This document shows, piece by piece, positions 14,107 to 21,600 of a DNA stretch of 24,310 bases. The DNA is from Comamonadaceae bacterium. GTDB taxonomy: Bacteria; Pseudomonadota; Gammaproteobacteria; Burkholderiales; Burkholderiaceae_C. The stretch spans positions 1 through 24,310 of the forward strand of contig CANBQX010000012.1 of NCBI GenBank assembly GCA_947371775.1. Direction: 5' to 3'. The position numbers and the translations under genes were made by a program. The notes beneath the pieces are model-generated. The model did no database searches and was not told the DNA's origin. It saw nothing but the letters and a program-made list of their open reading frames with translations. Positions within the stretch are counted from its first letter, which is position 1; each line of letters opens with the position of its first letter.

Positions 14107-15695
14107 GCGCCACGCCCGCCAAGAGCGCCCACTCCCGCACCGGCATGGTGACCAGCCCGCATGCGCTGGCAAGCCAAACCGGTGTCGACGTGCTGCAATC
14201 CGGCGGCAACGCCATCGAAGCAGCGATTGCCACCGTTGCAACACTGAGCGTGACCTACCCCCACTTTTGTGGTTGGGGCGGCGACGTGCTGATGCTGGTG
14301 GCTGACGCACACGGCAAGGTGCAAAGCATCTCCGGTATCGGACAGGCCGCCGGCACCTTGGATGGCTACCGCGACAGCATTCCGACGCGCGGCCCGCGCT
14401 CGGCCTTGACCACGGCCGGTGCAGCCGATGCGCTGGGACAGGCGTTCGACATCAGTCGCCAGGATTGGGGCGGTAGCCGGAGTTGGGGCTCCTTGCTGGC
14501 ACCCGCCATTGCCCTGGCACGCGACGGGTTTGAAATCACGGCCTCTGAGCGCTTCTGGCTGGACTTTCGCGCCAGCGAACGCGGGCAAATGCCCGACATC
14601 TTCCGGGCGTTTTCTGAGCAGGGACAGACGCCGCCGGTGGGCAGCGTGCGCAAGCAGCCGCTATTGGCCCGCACGCTGGAGACGCTGGCCGAGCGCGGCG
14701 CGCGCGACTTGTACGACGGGCCATTGGCGCAGCGGATTGCGCATGGCTTGGCAGCGGCAGGCTCGCCGCTGACCCTGGCCGATATAGCACGCACCCGCGC
14801 CAAGGTGGAGACGCCCCTGGCGGTGGACTACCGGGGTGGCCGCTTGCTGGCCCATCCGCCACCCACGCAAGGGCTTACCACTCTGCAAATCATGGGCGTG
14901 TTGGAGCGGCTTGACCTGTCCCGAATTGCCCAGGGGAGCGCCGACCATTACCACCTGCTGGTGGAGGCCACCAAACAAGCCTTTATGGACCGCAATCGCT
15001 ATTTGGCTGATCCCGACTTTGTAGATGTCCCCCGAGAGCGCCTGCTCTCCAAGGACCATCTCGACACCTTGGCATCGCGCATCCGCACCGCACACGCCCT
15101 GCCCTGGCCGCAACCCTTCCAAACCGGCGATACGGTGTATGTGGGCGCGGTGGATGCCGTTGGCAATGCCGTGTCCCTGCTCGCCACTGTCTATTACGAC
15201 TGGGGCAGTGGTGTCATGGTCGGCGACACGGGCTTGATATGGCATAACCGAGGGGCCTCGTTTTCGCTGAACCCCACGCATCCCAATGCCTTAGCCCCCG
15301 GCAAACGACCGTTCCACACCCTGAACCCAGGCATCTACCAACGCGAAGGGCGCACCCGCATGGTGTACGGCACCCAAGGGGCCGACGGCCAACCGCAAAC
15401 CTTGGCCGCCGTGCTGACGCGCCTGATTGATTACGGCATGGACCCATTGGAGGCCTTGGCCGAACCGCGGTATTTGTTAGGCAAAACCTTCTCTGATGCA
15501 CGCGATTCGCTCAAGCTGGAAGACGATGTGCCCCTCGCAGTGCGCAACGAATTGGTACAGCGCGGTCACAGCATCAGCACGGTGGCGGCGCACAGCCCTT
15601 TGATGGGACACCCTGGCGCGATCGTCATCGGCAGCGACGGCCTGCGTGGCGCCCACGACCCGCGCAGCGACGGCTGCGCGATGGGATGCGCTTAA
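14103..15695 (+). CDS. Gamma-glutamyltransferase-family Ntn hydrolase (oxamate amidohydrolase HpxW-like)
   Basis: 530 aa from ATG 14103 in an ATGA overlap with the preceding gene. It is an Ntn hydrolase of the GGT family: TSPHALASQTGVDVLQSGGNAIEAAIA at the N-terminus, YRGGRLLAHPPPTQGLTTLQ, and the processing site GDTVYVGAVDAVGNAVSLLATVYYDWGSG. The expected autoproteolytic nucleophile is Thr344, leaving a small subunit of 187 aa, the usual size. It has no signal peptide, so it is cytoplasmic, unlike periplasmic glutathione GGTs. GDT before the small subunit is also found in oxamate amidohydrolase (HpxW) and cephalosporin-acylase-like members, so an amide other than glutathione is likely the substrate. 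The stop overlaps the stop of the converging racemase gene. Confidence 0.88.
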   Translation: MSATPAKSAHSRTGMVTSPHALASQTGVDVLQSGGNAIEAAIATVATLSVTYPHFCGWGGDVLMLVADAHGKVQSISGIGQAAGTLDGYRDSIPTRGPRSALTTAGAADALGQAFDISRQDWGGSRSWGSLLAPAIALARDGFEITASERFWLDFRASERGQMPDIFRAFSEQGQTPPVGSVRKQPLLARTLETLAERGARDLYDGPLAQRIAHGLAAAGSPLTLADIARTRAKVETPLAVDYRGGRLLAHPPPTQGLTTLQIMGVLERLDLSRIAQGSADHYHLLVEATKQAFMDRNRYLADPDFVDVPRERLLSKDHLDTLASRIRTAHALPWPQPFQTGDTVYVGAVDAVGNAVSLLATVYYDWGSGVMVGDTGLIWHNRGASFSLNPTHPNALAPGKRPFHTLNPGIYQREGRTRMVYGTQGADGQPQTLAAVLTRLIDYGMDPLEALAEPRYLLGKTFSDARDSLKLEDDVPLAVRNELVQRGHSISTVAAHSPLMGHPGAIVIGSDGLRGAHDPRSDGCAMGCA

Positions 15696-16432
15696 GCGCC
15701 CAAGGCCGCCAATTCGGGCGACACGCCCGTCCATGCGGGTGATGCGGCTTGGACGTGCACCGGTGTCCCGCACAAGTGCAATGCGTGTTGAACCCCTGCC
15801 AGCACGCTGTCAATCACGGGAATCGGCACCTGGGCCTGCACTGCCTGTGCCATGCCGGCCAAGCCAGCGCCGCCCAAGATGACCGACTGCGCGCCACTGT
15901 CCAGCGCCACCGATTGGCAGGCCTTGCCCAACAAGGCGTGGGCCGCCGCAGGGTCACGCGCTAACTCGGCGCCGCTGGCAGCCACGGTGTGAACCGCAGA
16001 CAAAGACTCGCCATAGCCCAGGCTGTGCGCCAAGCGCAAGAGCATCGGCCCCCAGGCCGCACCACCGGTCACGACGGCAAAAGGTCCTTGCTGTGCGGCA
16101 GTGAAGAAGGCGGCCTCCGCCAAGCCCGTCACCGGCACCGGGCAGATCTGGCGCAGCGCCAGCAGGCCAGGGTCACCGAAGCAGGCAATCAGCACCGCAT
16201 CAAACGGCGCTTTGCAATGCGTCTGCACCTCAGCACATGCAGCGGCCCAGGCATCCAGCACCGCGTGGCCTGCCACCGCAAAGCTGGCCTCGCACGCAAT
16301 GTACGGTGCGCCGAATCGGGCGGTCACCACCTCGACCTCGGCCTTGGACCCCAGGGCCGCCTGCGCATGGCGCAAGAGCAAGGCGCTCACCGCCTCGGAG
16401 GTGTTGGGATTAATCAGCAGCAGACGTGGCAT
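15692..16432 (-). CDS. Asp/Glu/hydantoin racemase family protein
   Basis: 246 aa from ATG 16432, where the homology begins (PRLLLINPNTSEAVSALLLR). The ORF opens 18 codons earlier, inside the GntR gene. The N-terminal catalytic Cys is Cys84 in IACFGDPG. The second half has PVPVTGLAEAAFFTAA, and the position of the second catalytic Cys of hydantoin/allantoin racemases (usually GCAGM) reads GGAGLAG with Gly188. One-Cys members of this superfamily include arylmalonate decarboxylase, so true racemase activity is doubtful. The start lies 23 bp inside the end of the GntR gene, so it is the last gene of the ABC-transporter operon. Confidence 0.88.
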   Translation of the reverse strand: MPRLLLINPNTSEAVSALLLRHAQAALGSKAEVEVVTARFGAPYIACEASFAVAGHAVLDAWAAACAEVQTHCKAPFDAVLIACFGDPGLLALRQICPVPVTGLAEAAFFTAAQQGPFAVVTGGAAWGPMLLRLAHSLGYGESLSAVHTVAASGAELARDPAAAHALLGKACQSVALDSGAQSVILGGAGLAGMAQAVQAQVPIPVIDSVLAGVQHALHLCGTPVHVQAASPAWTGVSPELAALGA

Positions 16433-17135
16433 CTTGGGATCGAAACAAGCTCTGCAGGTTCGGCGCCGGTACGCGCGCGGGGGCAAACCGCAATTCAGCG
16501 GCCAGACTGCGCAAGTGCGCTTGCATCAAGAGCTCGGCCAGAGCGCGGTCACCGAGGCGCATGGCGTCGAGCAGGGCACGATGGTCGTGGCAGCCGCAGG
16601 CGCTTGTGGCCGCGGCGGCAGCCAGGGCAGAGGGTTGCCCATAGGCCATCAATACCAAGGAGGTGCGCGATACCAGCTCGCCCATGATGCGCCCCAGCGT
16701 CTGGTGCTGGGCGAATGTCGCGATGTGCAAATGAAACTCACCCGCCAGCCGAATGGCCCGGTGCCGGTCGCCTTGCATGCGGGCAGACTCTTCCTGCGCA
16801 ATGCACTGGCCCAAGATCTGGAATTCAGCGTCCGTGGCACGCTCCATGAAGGCTGACACCAGCGTGGGTTCAATCAGTGCGCGGGCCTGAAACACCTCGC
16901 GCGCCTCTTGCTCTGTGGGCCGTGCCACCGTGGCACCCCGGTTCGGCGTGAGGGTCACCACTTGCTCACCCGCCAGGCGCGCCAGTACCGGCCGAATGCG
17001 GGTGCGCGACACACCAAAGGCGCTGGCGAGCCTATCCTCGCCCAGCTTGGTGCCGGGCTGCAATTGGTGGTTGCGAATGGTTTGCACCATGCGCTGGTAA
17101 ATGCCCTCTTCCGTCCAGGCAGCGGCTTCAGCCAT
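16410..17135 (-). CDS. GntR family transcriptional regulator, FCD subfamily
   Basis: 241 aa. The N-terminal winged helix-turn-helix covers about residues 10-75 (IYQRMVQTIRNHQLQPGTKL, LASAFGVSRTRIRPVLARLA, VVTLTPNRGATVA). The C-terminal all-helical FCD domain (EVFQARALIEPTLVSAFME, HRAIRLAGEFHLHIA, CHDHRALLDAMRLGDRALAE) holds the usual metal-binding Asp/His positions and senses small carboxylates or similar effectors. It lies 18 bp after the permease gene and overlaps the racemase gene, inside the transporter operon, and is therefore its probable local regulator. FCD proteins bind short inverted repeats such as TTGTNNACAA; two such repeats occur before the first gene of the operon (21456-21487). 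Confidence 0.94.
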   Translation of the reverse strand: MAEAAAWTEEGIYQRMVQTIRNHQLQPGTKLGEDRLASAFGVSRTRIRPVLARLAGEQVVTLTPNRGATVARPTEQEAREVFQARALIEPTLVSAFMERATDAEFQILGQCIAQEESARMQGDRHRAIRLAGEFHLHIATFAQHQTLGRIMGELVSRTSLVLMAYGQPSALAAAAATSACGCHDHRALLDAMRLGDRALAELLMQAHLRSLAAELRFAPARVPAPNLQSLFRSQDATSAAD

Positions 17136-17153
17136 GGCGAGACACCCACGCCA

Positions 17154-18035
17154 TCATCGCGCCGCCTTTTTGCGCTTTTCCAGCAGCCGTGCAAGCCCCA
17201 CGGTCAAGCCCATGACCGCAAAGGACACCACCATGGTCACCGTGCCCAGGGCATAAATGGAAGGCGTGGTGACCGTGCTGGTGAGGCCCTGAAGTTCCAG
17301 CGGCAGGGTATTCACATCACCAATCGCTTGCGAAGTGCGGGCAATTTCGTCCCAGCTCAGGGTGAAGCCGAACATGCCAATGCCCACCACCGAGGGTGCG
17401 ATCAGCGGCAGCACCACATGGGCAAAGCCTTGCCACGGGGTGGCGCCGAGGTCACGGGCGGCTTCTTCATAGGCAGGGTTGAAGCGGTTGAAGATCGCAA
17501 ACATGATGAGCAGACCAAATGGCAGGGTCCAGGTCAGGTGTGCGCCCAGCGCAGAGGTGTACAGCCCCAGCGAGGTGCCAAAGTTCGCCAGGGTGTCGTC
17601 CATGCCCCAGGCCCCGAAGAGGAACTTGAGCGCTGTGTCCATCAAACGGAACTCCAGACCAATGCCCAGCGAGACGATGATGGACGGCATGATGAGACTT
17701 GCCACCACCACAAAAAACAAGAGGTTGCCACCACGCAATTTTTTACGAAAGGCCAAACCGGCCAGTACCGAAAACACCACGGTGATGGCCATCACGACCA
17801 GGCCCAGTCCCAGCGAGCGCTGCAAGGCCGCACCAATATCGACCACGCCCAAACCTTCTGCCAGCTTGTAAAACCAGTGCAGCGATACGCCACGCAGCGG
17901 AAAGGTGAGCCCGCCCTCGGGCCCCTGAAAACTCAGCACCACGATCACCAGCATGGGGCCATACAAAAACAAGACAAAGGCGGCAAAAAACAAGGCCAAT
18001 GGCCAGAAACCCGCAGGGCGCTTTTCAGCAGTCAA
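17154..18035 (-). CDS. ABC transporter permease, PotC-type
   Basis: 293 aa with a TTG start at 18035; AAGGAG lies 8 nt upstream and no ATG/GTG alternative occurs before the first membrane segment. About six transmembrane segments are visible, starting FWPLALFFAAFVLFLYGPMLVIVVLSF. The EAA loop that contacts the ATPase is EEAARDLGATPWQGFAHVVLPLIAPSVVG. Family: inner-membrane component of polyamine/thiamine/iron-type importers. It starts 1 bp after the stop of the PotB-type gene, so the two are coupled. The substrate need not be a polyamine, given the hydrolase context. A short helix rich in Lys/Arg (KRKKAA) ends the protein on the cytoplasmic side. Confidence 0.93.
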   Translation of the reverse strand: MTAEKRPAGFWPLALFFAAFVLFLYGPMLVIVVLSFQGPEGGLTFPLRGVSLHWFYKLAEGLGVVDIGAALQRSLGLGLVVMAITVVFSVLAGLAFRKKLRGGNLLFFVVVASLIMPSIIVSLGIGLEFRLMDTALKFLFGAWGMDDTLANFGTSLGLYTSALGAHLTWTLPFGLLIMFAIFNRFNPAYEEAARDLGATPWQGFAHVVLPLIAPSVVGIGMFGFTLSWDEIARTSQAIGDVNTLPLELQGLTSTVTTPSIYALGTVTMVVSFAVMGLTVGLARLLEKRKKAAR

Positions 18036-18036
18036 T

Positions 18037-18951
18037 TTACAACTCCTTGCGGATGTCCACCAAGCGCGTCAGCGCCCAGATGATCATCAACACAATGGCC
18101 AACAAAATGATGGCGTTGGCCGCTGCCAGCGGAAACTGAAGGTAGGAAGCTTGAACCTGGATGATCTTGCCCACCGACGCGATTTGCTGCCCGCCCATGA
18201 CGCCGATGGTGACGAAGTCGCCCATCACGATGGTGATCACAAAGATCGATCCGATGATGATGCCGGTGCGGCACAGCGGGATGATCACATTCCACAGCGT
18301 TTGCATGGCACTGGCGCCAGCGTCGCTCGCGGCCTCGATCAGGCTGCGGTCAATGCGCATCATGGAGTTAAAAATCGGCACGATCATGAACATGGTGTAC
18401 AGATGCACAAAGGCCAGCACCACCGAGAAATCGGAGAACAGCATCCACTCGACCGGCTGCTGCACCAGGCCCGCGCCCACCAAGGCCTGATTGACCAAGC
18501 CATTGCGGCCCAAGAGAGGAACCCAGGACACCATGCGAATGACATTCGATGTCCAAAAAGGAATCGTGCACAGCACGAAGAGCAGCGTTTGCGCGCCGCT
18601 GGAGCGCACACAAAAAGCCAGGAAATACGACACCGTGAAACCGACCAGCAGCGTGATCAGCCACACCAGGGCACTGAACTTCAGGGTCGAGAGATAGGTT
18701 TTGAACGTGGTGCACAGCTCGTCTGCGCTGCCACATCCTTCAAATACTGCGATATAGCTTTTGAACGTAAAGCCAGGGATCAACTCGTACTGGTTGTAGT
18801 CCCAAAAACTGACCATCAACACCAATGCCAAAGGCACCAGAAAAAACAAGAAAAAAACCAGACTCAAAGGCAGCGCTTGCCACCAGGCCGCAATACTGCG
18901 GCCTGGTGGCAATCCGGCAAAGGCGGGTGACTGTGGCGCGGCTTGGCTCAT
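18037..18951 (-). CDS. ABC transporter permease, PotB-type
   Basis: 304 aa from ATG 18951. The N-terminus has a cytoplasmic tail followed by the first membrane segment (LPLSLVFFLFFLVPLALVLMVSF). The rest has the BPD_transp_1 pattern with an EAA loop, EAASDAGASAMQTLWNVIIPLCRTGIIIG. It forms the channel together with the following PotC-type permease. The long periplasmic loop after TM1 (YNQYELIPGFTFKSY...CGSADELCTT) is typical of PotB. It lies 45 bp after the binding-protein gene. A cysteine pair in that loop (CGSADELC) might form a disulphide in the periplasm. Confidence 0.93.
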   Translation of the reverse strand: MSQAAPQSPAFAGLPPGRSIAAWWQALPLSLVFFLFFLVPLALVLMVSFWDYNQYELIPGFTFKSYIAVFEGCGSADELCTTFKTYLSTLKFSALVWLITLLVGFTVSYFLAFCVRSSGAQTLLFVLCTIPFWTSNVIRMVSWVPLLGRNGLVNQALVGAGLVQQPVEWMLFSDFSVVLAFVHLYTMFMIVPIFNSMMRIDRSLIEAASDAGASAMQTLWNVIIPLCRTGIIIGSIFVITIVMGDFVTIGVMGGQQIASVGKIIQVQASYLQFPLAAANAIILLAIVLMIIWALTRLVDIRKEL

Positions 18952-18996
18952 CGTTGGGTCACCCGTTGTTTGCGTTGTGGGTTCAAAGTACGGCGC

Positions 18997-20283
18997 TTAA
19001 GCAGCGACGAACTCGTTCCACTTTTGCACCATGTAGACGTTTTCGTCCATCAAGGCGTTCCAGCAGGCCACCGAGCCCATGCGCTGCTCGTAGCTGCCAC
19101 CGTCGCGGGTCTCGCCTGCCTTGGCCAGCAAGTCGCCGTGTGGGCTCTTGATGTCTTTGGTGGCAGGTTTGCCTTCCATCCAGTAAGCCCACTCATAGGC
19201 TTCCATTTTGGATTTGGCAGTTTCCAACACAGCGCTGTAGTAACCCTGGCGGTTCAGGTAAGCACCTGCCCATCCGTCCAGGAACCAGTTGATGAACTCG
19301 TACGCGCCGTCCAACTTGGCACCGGTCAAAGTGGAAGGCATGCCAAAGCCGGAGGCCCATGAACGATAGCCCTCTTTGAGCGGCTGGAACGTGCAGGCAA
19401 TGCCCTTGGTCCGCACGGCAGTGACCGCAGGCGACCACATCGACTGAATCACCACTTCGCCAGACGCCATCAGGTTGACGGACTCATTGAAGTCTTTCCA
19501 CAGGCTGCGGAACTGGCCTTGCTTTTTGGCTTCAATCAGGGTCTTGATGGTCAGGTCAATTTCCTTCTTGGTCATATTGCCCTTGTCGGGGTACTTGTAG
19601 ATGCCCATGGCTTCCACCACCATGGCAGCGTCCATGATGCCGATGGACGGAATGTTCAGGATGGACGCCTTGCCCTTGAACTCAGGGTTCAGCAATTCAG
19701 CCCAGGAGCTGATGGGGCGCTTGATCAGGTCGGGGCGGATGCCCAGCGTGTCGGCGTTGTAGGTGGTTGGGATCAGCGACATGTACTGGGTGGGGCTGGA
19801 CGCGAAGGTTTTGGACTTTTCGCCTTCCAAGAAGATCACTTTCTTGGGCGCCGTGCCCTGGTCACCAATGGTCTTGCCCGCCACCTTACCGGTGGTGAAC
19901 ACCGAGGTAATTTTGTCGGCGTTTTTGATGCGCTTGGTATCAATACCTTTCAGGTTGCCGGTGGGCACCAGATTGCGCAATTGGAAGTACTCGGAGTCCA
20001 GCAGGTCAAAGCTGTTGGGTGATGTGATGGCGCGTTTGAGCACGTCGTCGGTGGTCACCGCCACGTACTGGATCACCACTTTGCCACCGGTATCGGCCTT
20101 GAATTTTTCGGCGATTTCTTTGTCCTGGTTCACCGCAGTACCGAGGTAACGCAGCACGATGGGCTCAGAGGAATGCACCGCTGGGAACACACCCGCAGCC
20201 AAAATACCGGCAGTGCCCTTGAGCAAGGTACGGCGTTGCACCGGGGCGGCCGTGGTGAGAACTTCTTTCGAATCAGTCGACAT
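18997..20283 (-). CDS. Extracellular solute-binding protein, PotD-type, Tat-exported
   Basis: 428 aa from ATG 20283, set by AAGGAG 9 nt upstream; the ORF runs 25 codons further with no homology. The N-terminus has a Tat signal (VQRRTLLKGTAGILAAGVFPA). The mature protein is a type-II periplasmic binding protein: IVLRYLGTAVNQDKEIAEKF, FDLLDSEYFQLRNLV, LIPTTYNADTLGIRPD, SSWAELLNPEFKGKASI, SLWKDFNESVNLMASGEVVI and GAYEFINWFLDGWAGAYLNR. It captures the transported compound in the periplasm. Export by Tat suggests folding before export or cofactor/ligand binding in the cytoplasm. It is the second gene of the transporter operon, 84 bp after the ATPase gene. Confidence 0.92.
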   Translation of the reverse strand: MSTDSKEVLTTAAPVQRRTLLKGTAGILAAGVFPAVHSSEPIVLRYLGTAVNQDKEIAEKFKADTGGKVVIQYVAVTTDDVLKRAITSPNSFDLLDSEYFQLRNLVPTGNLKGIDTKRIKNADKITSVFTTGKVAGKTIGDQGTAPKKVIFLEGEKSKTFASSPTQYMSLIPTTYNADTLGIRPDLIKRPISSWAELLNPEFKGKASILNIPSIGIMDAAMVVEAMGIYKYPDKGNMTKKEIDLTIKTLIEAKKQGQFRSLWKDFNESVNLMASGEVVIQSMWSPAVTAVRTKGIACTFQPLKEGYRSWASGFGMPSTLTGAKLDGAYEFINWFLDGWAGAYLNRQGYYSAVLETAKSKMEAYEWAYWMEGKPATKDIKSPHGDLLAKAGETRDGGSYEQRMGSVACWNALMDENVYMVQKWNEFVAA

Positions 20284-20367
20284 AGGGAAAACTCCTTGGA
20301 GATGAAAAAAACTTCTTGCGAAGCGCGGGGTGGGACACAGGGAAAACAACCAATACAAGAATGCAAT

Positions 20368-21420
20368 TCAGTCGGCCAGCGGGTGTTCCGCCTCGGGTGA
20401 CCAGGACATGCGCACCACGTCACCCACCTTCAGGGGTTGCGCGGCAAACACACCTTCGGACAACATGACCGACCATTGGGCCGTGCTATGCGCGGTGTGA
20501 GAGACGCCCGGACTTTGCAGGCCGAGCAGCACGTAAGTGCCTTGGTATTCCACGTCCGATACGACTGCCCACTGGGCATGCGCTCCGGCACGGCCCGACG
20601 CCTCGCCGTCGGCGGCCAAGGCCAGCGCGATGTGGTCCGTACGCACGCCGACTTTTCCCGCGCCGGTGTCGATCACGTTGTGGCCACCCATGAAGCGGGC
20701 GACAAATTCATTGACCGGACGGTTGTAAATCTCGTGCGGTGAACCGCTTTGCTCGATCACGCCATGGTTCATGACCACCATGGTGTCGGCGAGGGCCATG
20801 GCTTCTTCTTGCGAATGGGTCACATGAATAAAAGTCAGGCCCAGTTCTTTTTGCCAGCGGCGCAATTCGGCACGCATCTGGATGCGCAAAAACGGATCCA
20901 AGGCCGACAAGGGCTCATCGAGCAAGAGCACCCGGGGCTGGGTAATCAAGGCCCGCGCCAGCGCGACGCGCTGTTGCTGTCCGCCAGAGAGTTCAGCCGG
21001 CTTGCGGTCCGCCAAATGCCCCATGGCCACACGGTCGAGCAGACTGCGCGCCTGGGCCAAACGATCCTCTTTGGCCACGCCTTTCATCTTGAGACTGAAG
21101 GCCACGTTGTCCAAGGCACTGAGGTGCGGAAACAAGGCAAAGCTTTGAAACATCATCGCCGTACCACGGGCAGCGGCAGGCAGATCGGTGATGTTGCGGT
21201 TCTCGAGCAACACATCGCCTTCGGTCACGGTCTCGTGTCCGGCGACCATGCGCAAGGTGGTGCTCTTTCCACAGCCTGAGGGGCCAAGCAAACAACAGTA
21301 GCTACCGCTGGCGATGCGCAAATTGATGCTGTCTACCGCAGGCTTCGCCCCGGGGGCATAACGCTTGCTCAAACCAATCAGTTCAATGGCAGCCGGGGAA
21401 GTGGTGGACCTTGCGTTCAT
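20368..21420 (-). CDS. ABC transporter ATP-binding protein, PotA-type
   Basis: 350 aa. All ATPase motifs are intact: Walker A GPSGCGKST (Lys52), Q-loop MMFQSFALFPH, signature LSGGQQQR, Walker B VLLLDEPLSALD and the H-loop HVTHSQEEAMALAD. The C-terminal ~100 residues form the TOBE regulatory domain (VGVRTDHIALALA, VVSDVEYQGTYVLLGLQ, VVRMSWSPEAEHPL). It powers import by the PotB/PotC-type pair. It is the first gene of the operon; its ATG lies at the end of a 180-bp gap carrying a candidate sigma-54 promoter and two inverted repeats. AGGGG lies 7 nt before the ATG, which fits a normal upstream promoter better than the sigma-54 one. Confidence 0.95.
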   Translation of the reverse strand: MNARSTTSPAAIELIGLSKRYAPGAKPAVDSINLRIASGSYCCLLGPSGCGKSTTLRMVAGHETVTEGDVLLENRNITDLPAAARGTAMMFQSFALFPHLSALDNVAFSLKMKGVAKEDRLAQARSLLDRVAMGHLADRKPAELSGGQQQRVALARALITQPRVLLLDEPLSALDPFLRIQMRAELRRWQKELGLTFIHVTHSQEEAMALADTMVVMNHGVIEQSGSPHEIYNRPVNEFVARFMGGHNVIDTGAGKVGVRTDHIALALAADGEASGRAGAHAQWAVVSDVEYQGTYVLLGLQSPGVSHTAHSTAQWSVMLSEGVFAAQPLKVGDVVRMSWSPEAEHPLAD

Positions 21421-21433
21421 GCAATACCCCTAC

Positions 21434-21449
21434 GCAAACAGTGTGCCAA
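21434..21449 (-). promoter_or_regulatory. Candidate sigma-54 (-24/-12) promoter before the ABC operon
   Basis: On the minus strand the sequence TTGGCACACTGTTTGC matches the sigma-54 core TGGCAC-N5-TTGC at all ten fixed bases with the right spacing (GG and GC 12 bp apart). Predicted transcription start is 21422, only 2 nt before the ATG, which would exclude the AGGGG ribosome-binding site from the mRNA. No bacterial enhancer-binding protein gene is in the window. Confidence 0.45.
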
Positions 21450-21455
21450 TATTTT

Positions 21456-21465
21456 TTGTCCACAA
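21456..21465. promoter_or_regulatory. Candidate GntR/FCD operator, site 1 (TTGTCCACAA)
   Basis: An inverted repeat TTGT-CC-ACAA, of the kind bound by FCD-type GntR proteins. It lies directly upstream of the candidate -24 element of the ABC operon. The operon encodes a GntR/FCD protein. Confidence 0.45.
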
Positions 21466-21477
21466 TCTGCAGCAAGA

Positions 21478-21487
21478 TTGCATACAA
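21478..21487. promoter_or_regulatory. Candidate GntR/FCD operator, site 2 (TTGCATACAA)
   Basis: A second TTG-N4-CAA inverted repeat whose centre is exactly 22 bp from that of site 1, two helical turns, so two dimers would bind the same DNA face. Confidence 0.4.
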
Positions 21488-21600
21488 AAGATGCGCACAC
21501 CGCTTGTAAGCCAGTTTCACGCTCGTTTTTGGTGCAGCATCTGCCGATTGGTGATGCACAGTGGGGAGGCTGCCGCACCAAACGCAGGCAAGCGTTGCGC

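Noticed and set aside
16908..18930. Two long plus-strand frames (391 and 325 codons)
   Set aside because: Antisense to GntR and the two permeases; low-complexity His/Gln/Arg content and no domain.
20304..20323. CTTC-GCAA-GAAG stem followed by a T-run on the minus strand between the ATPase and binding-protein genes
   Set aside because: Only a 4-bp stem, too weak for a terminator; recorded as a possible minor attenuation site at most.
21541..21600. Terminator for the CobW transcript
   Set aside because: A 5-6-bp CAACGC/GCGTTTG stem is present but no T-run follows, so I cannot call it.
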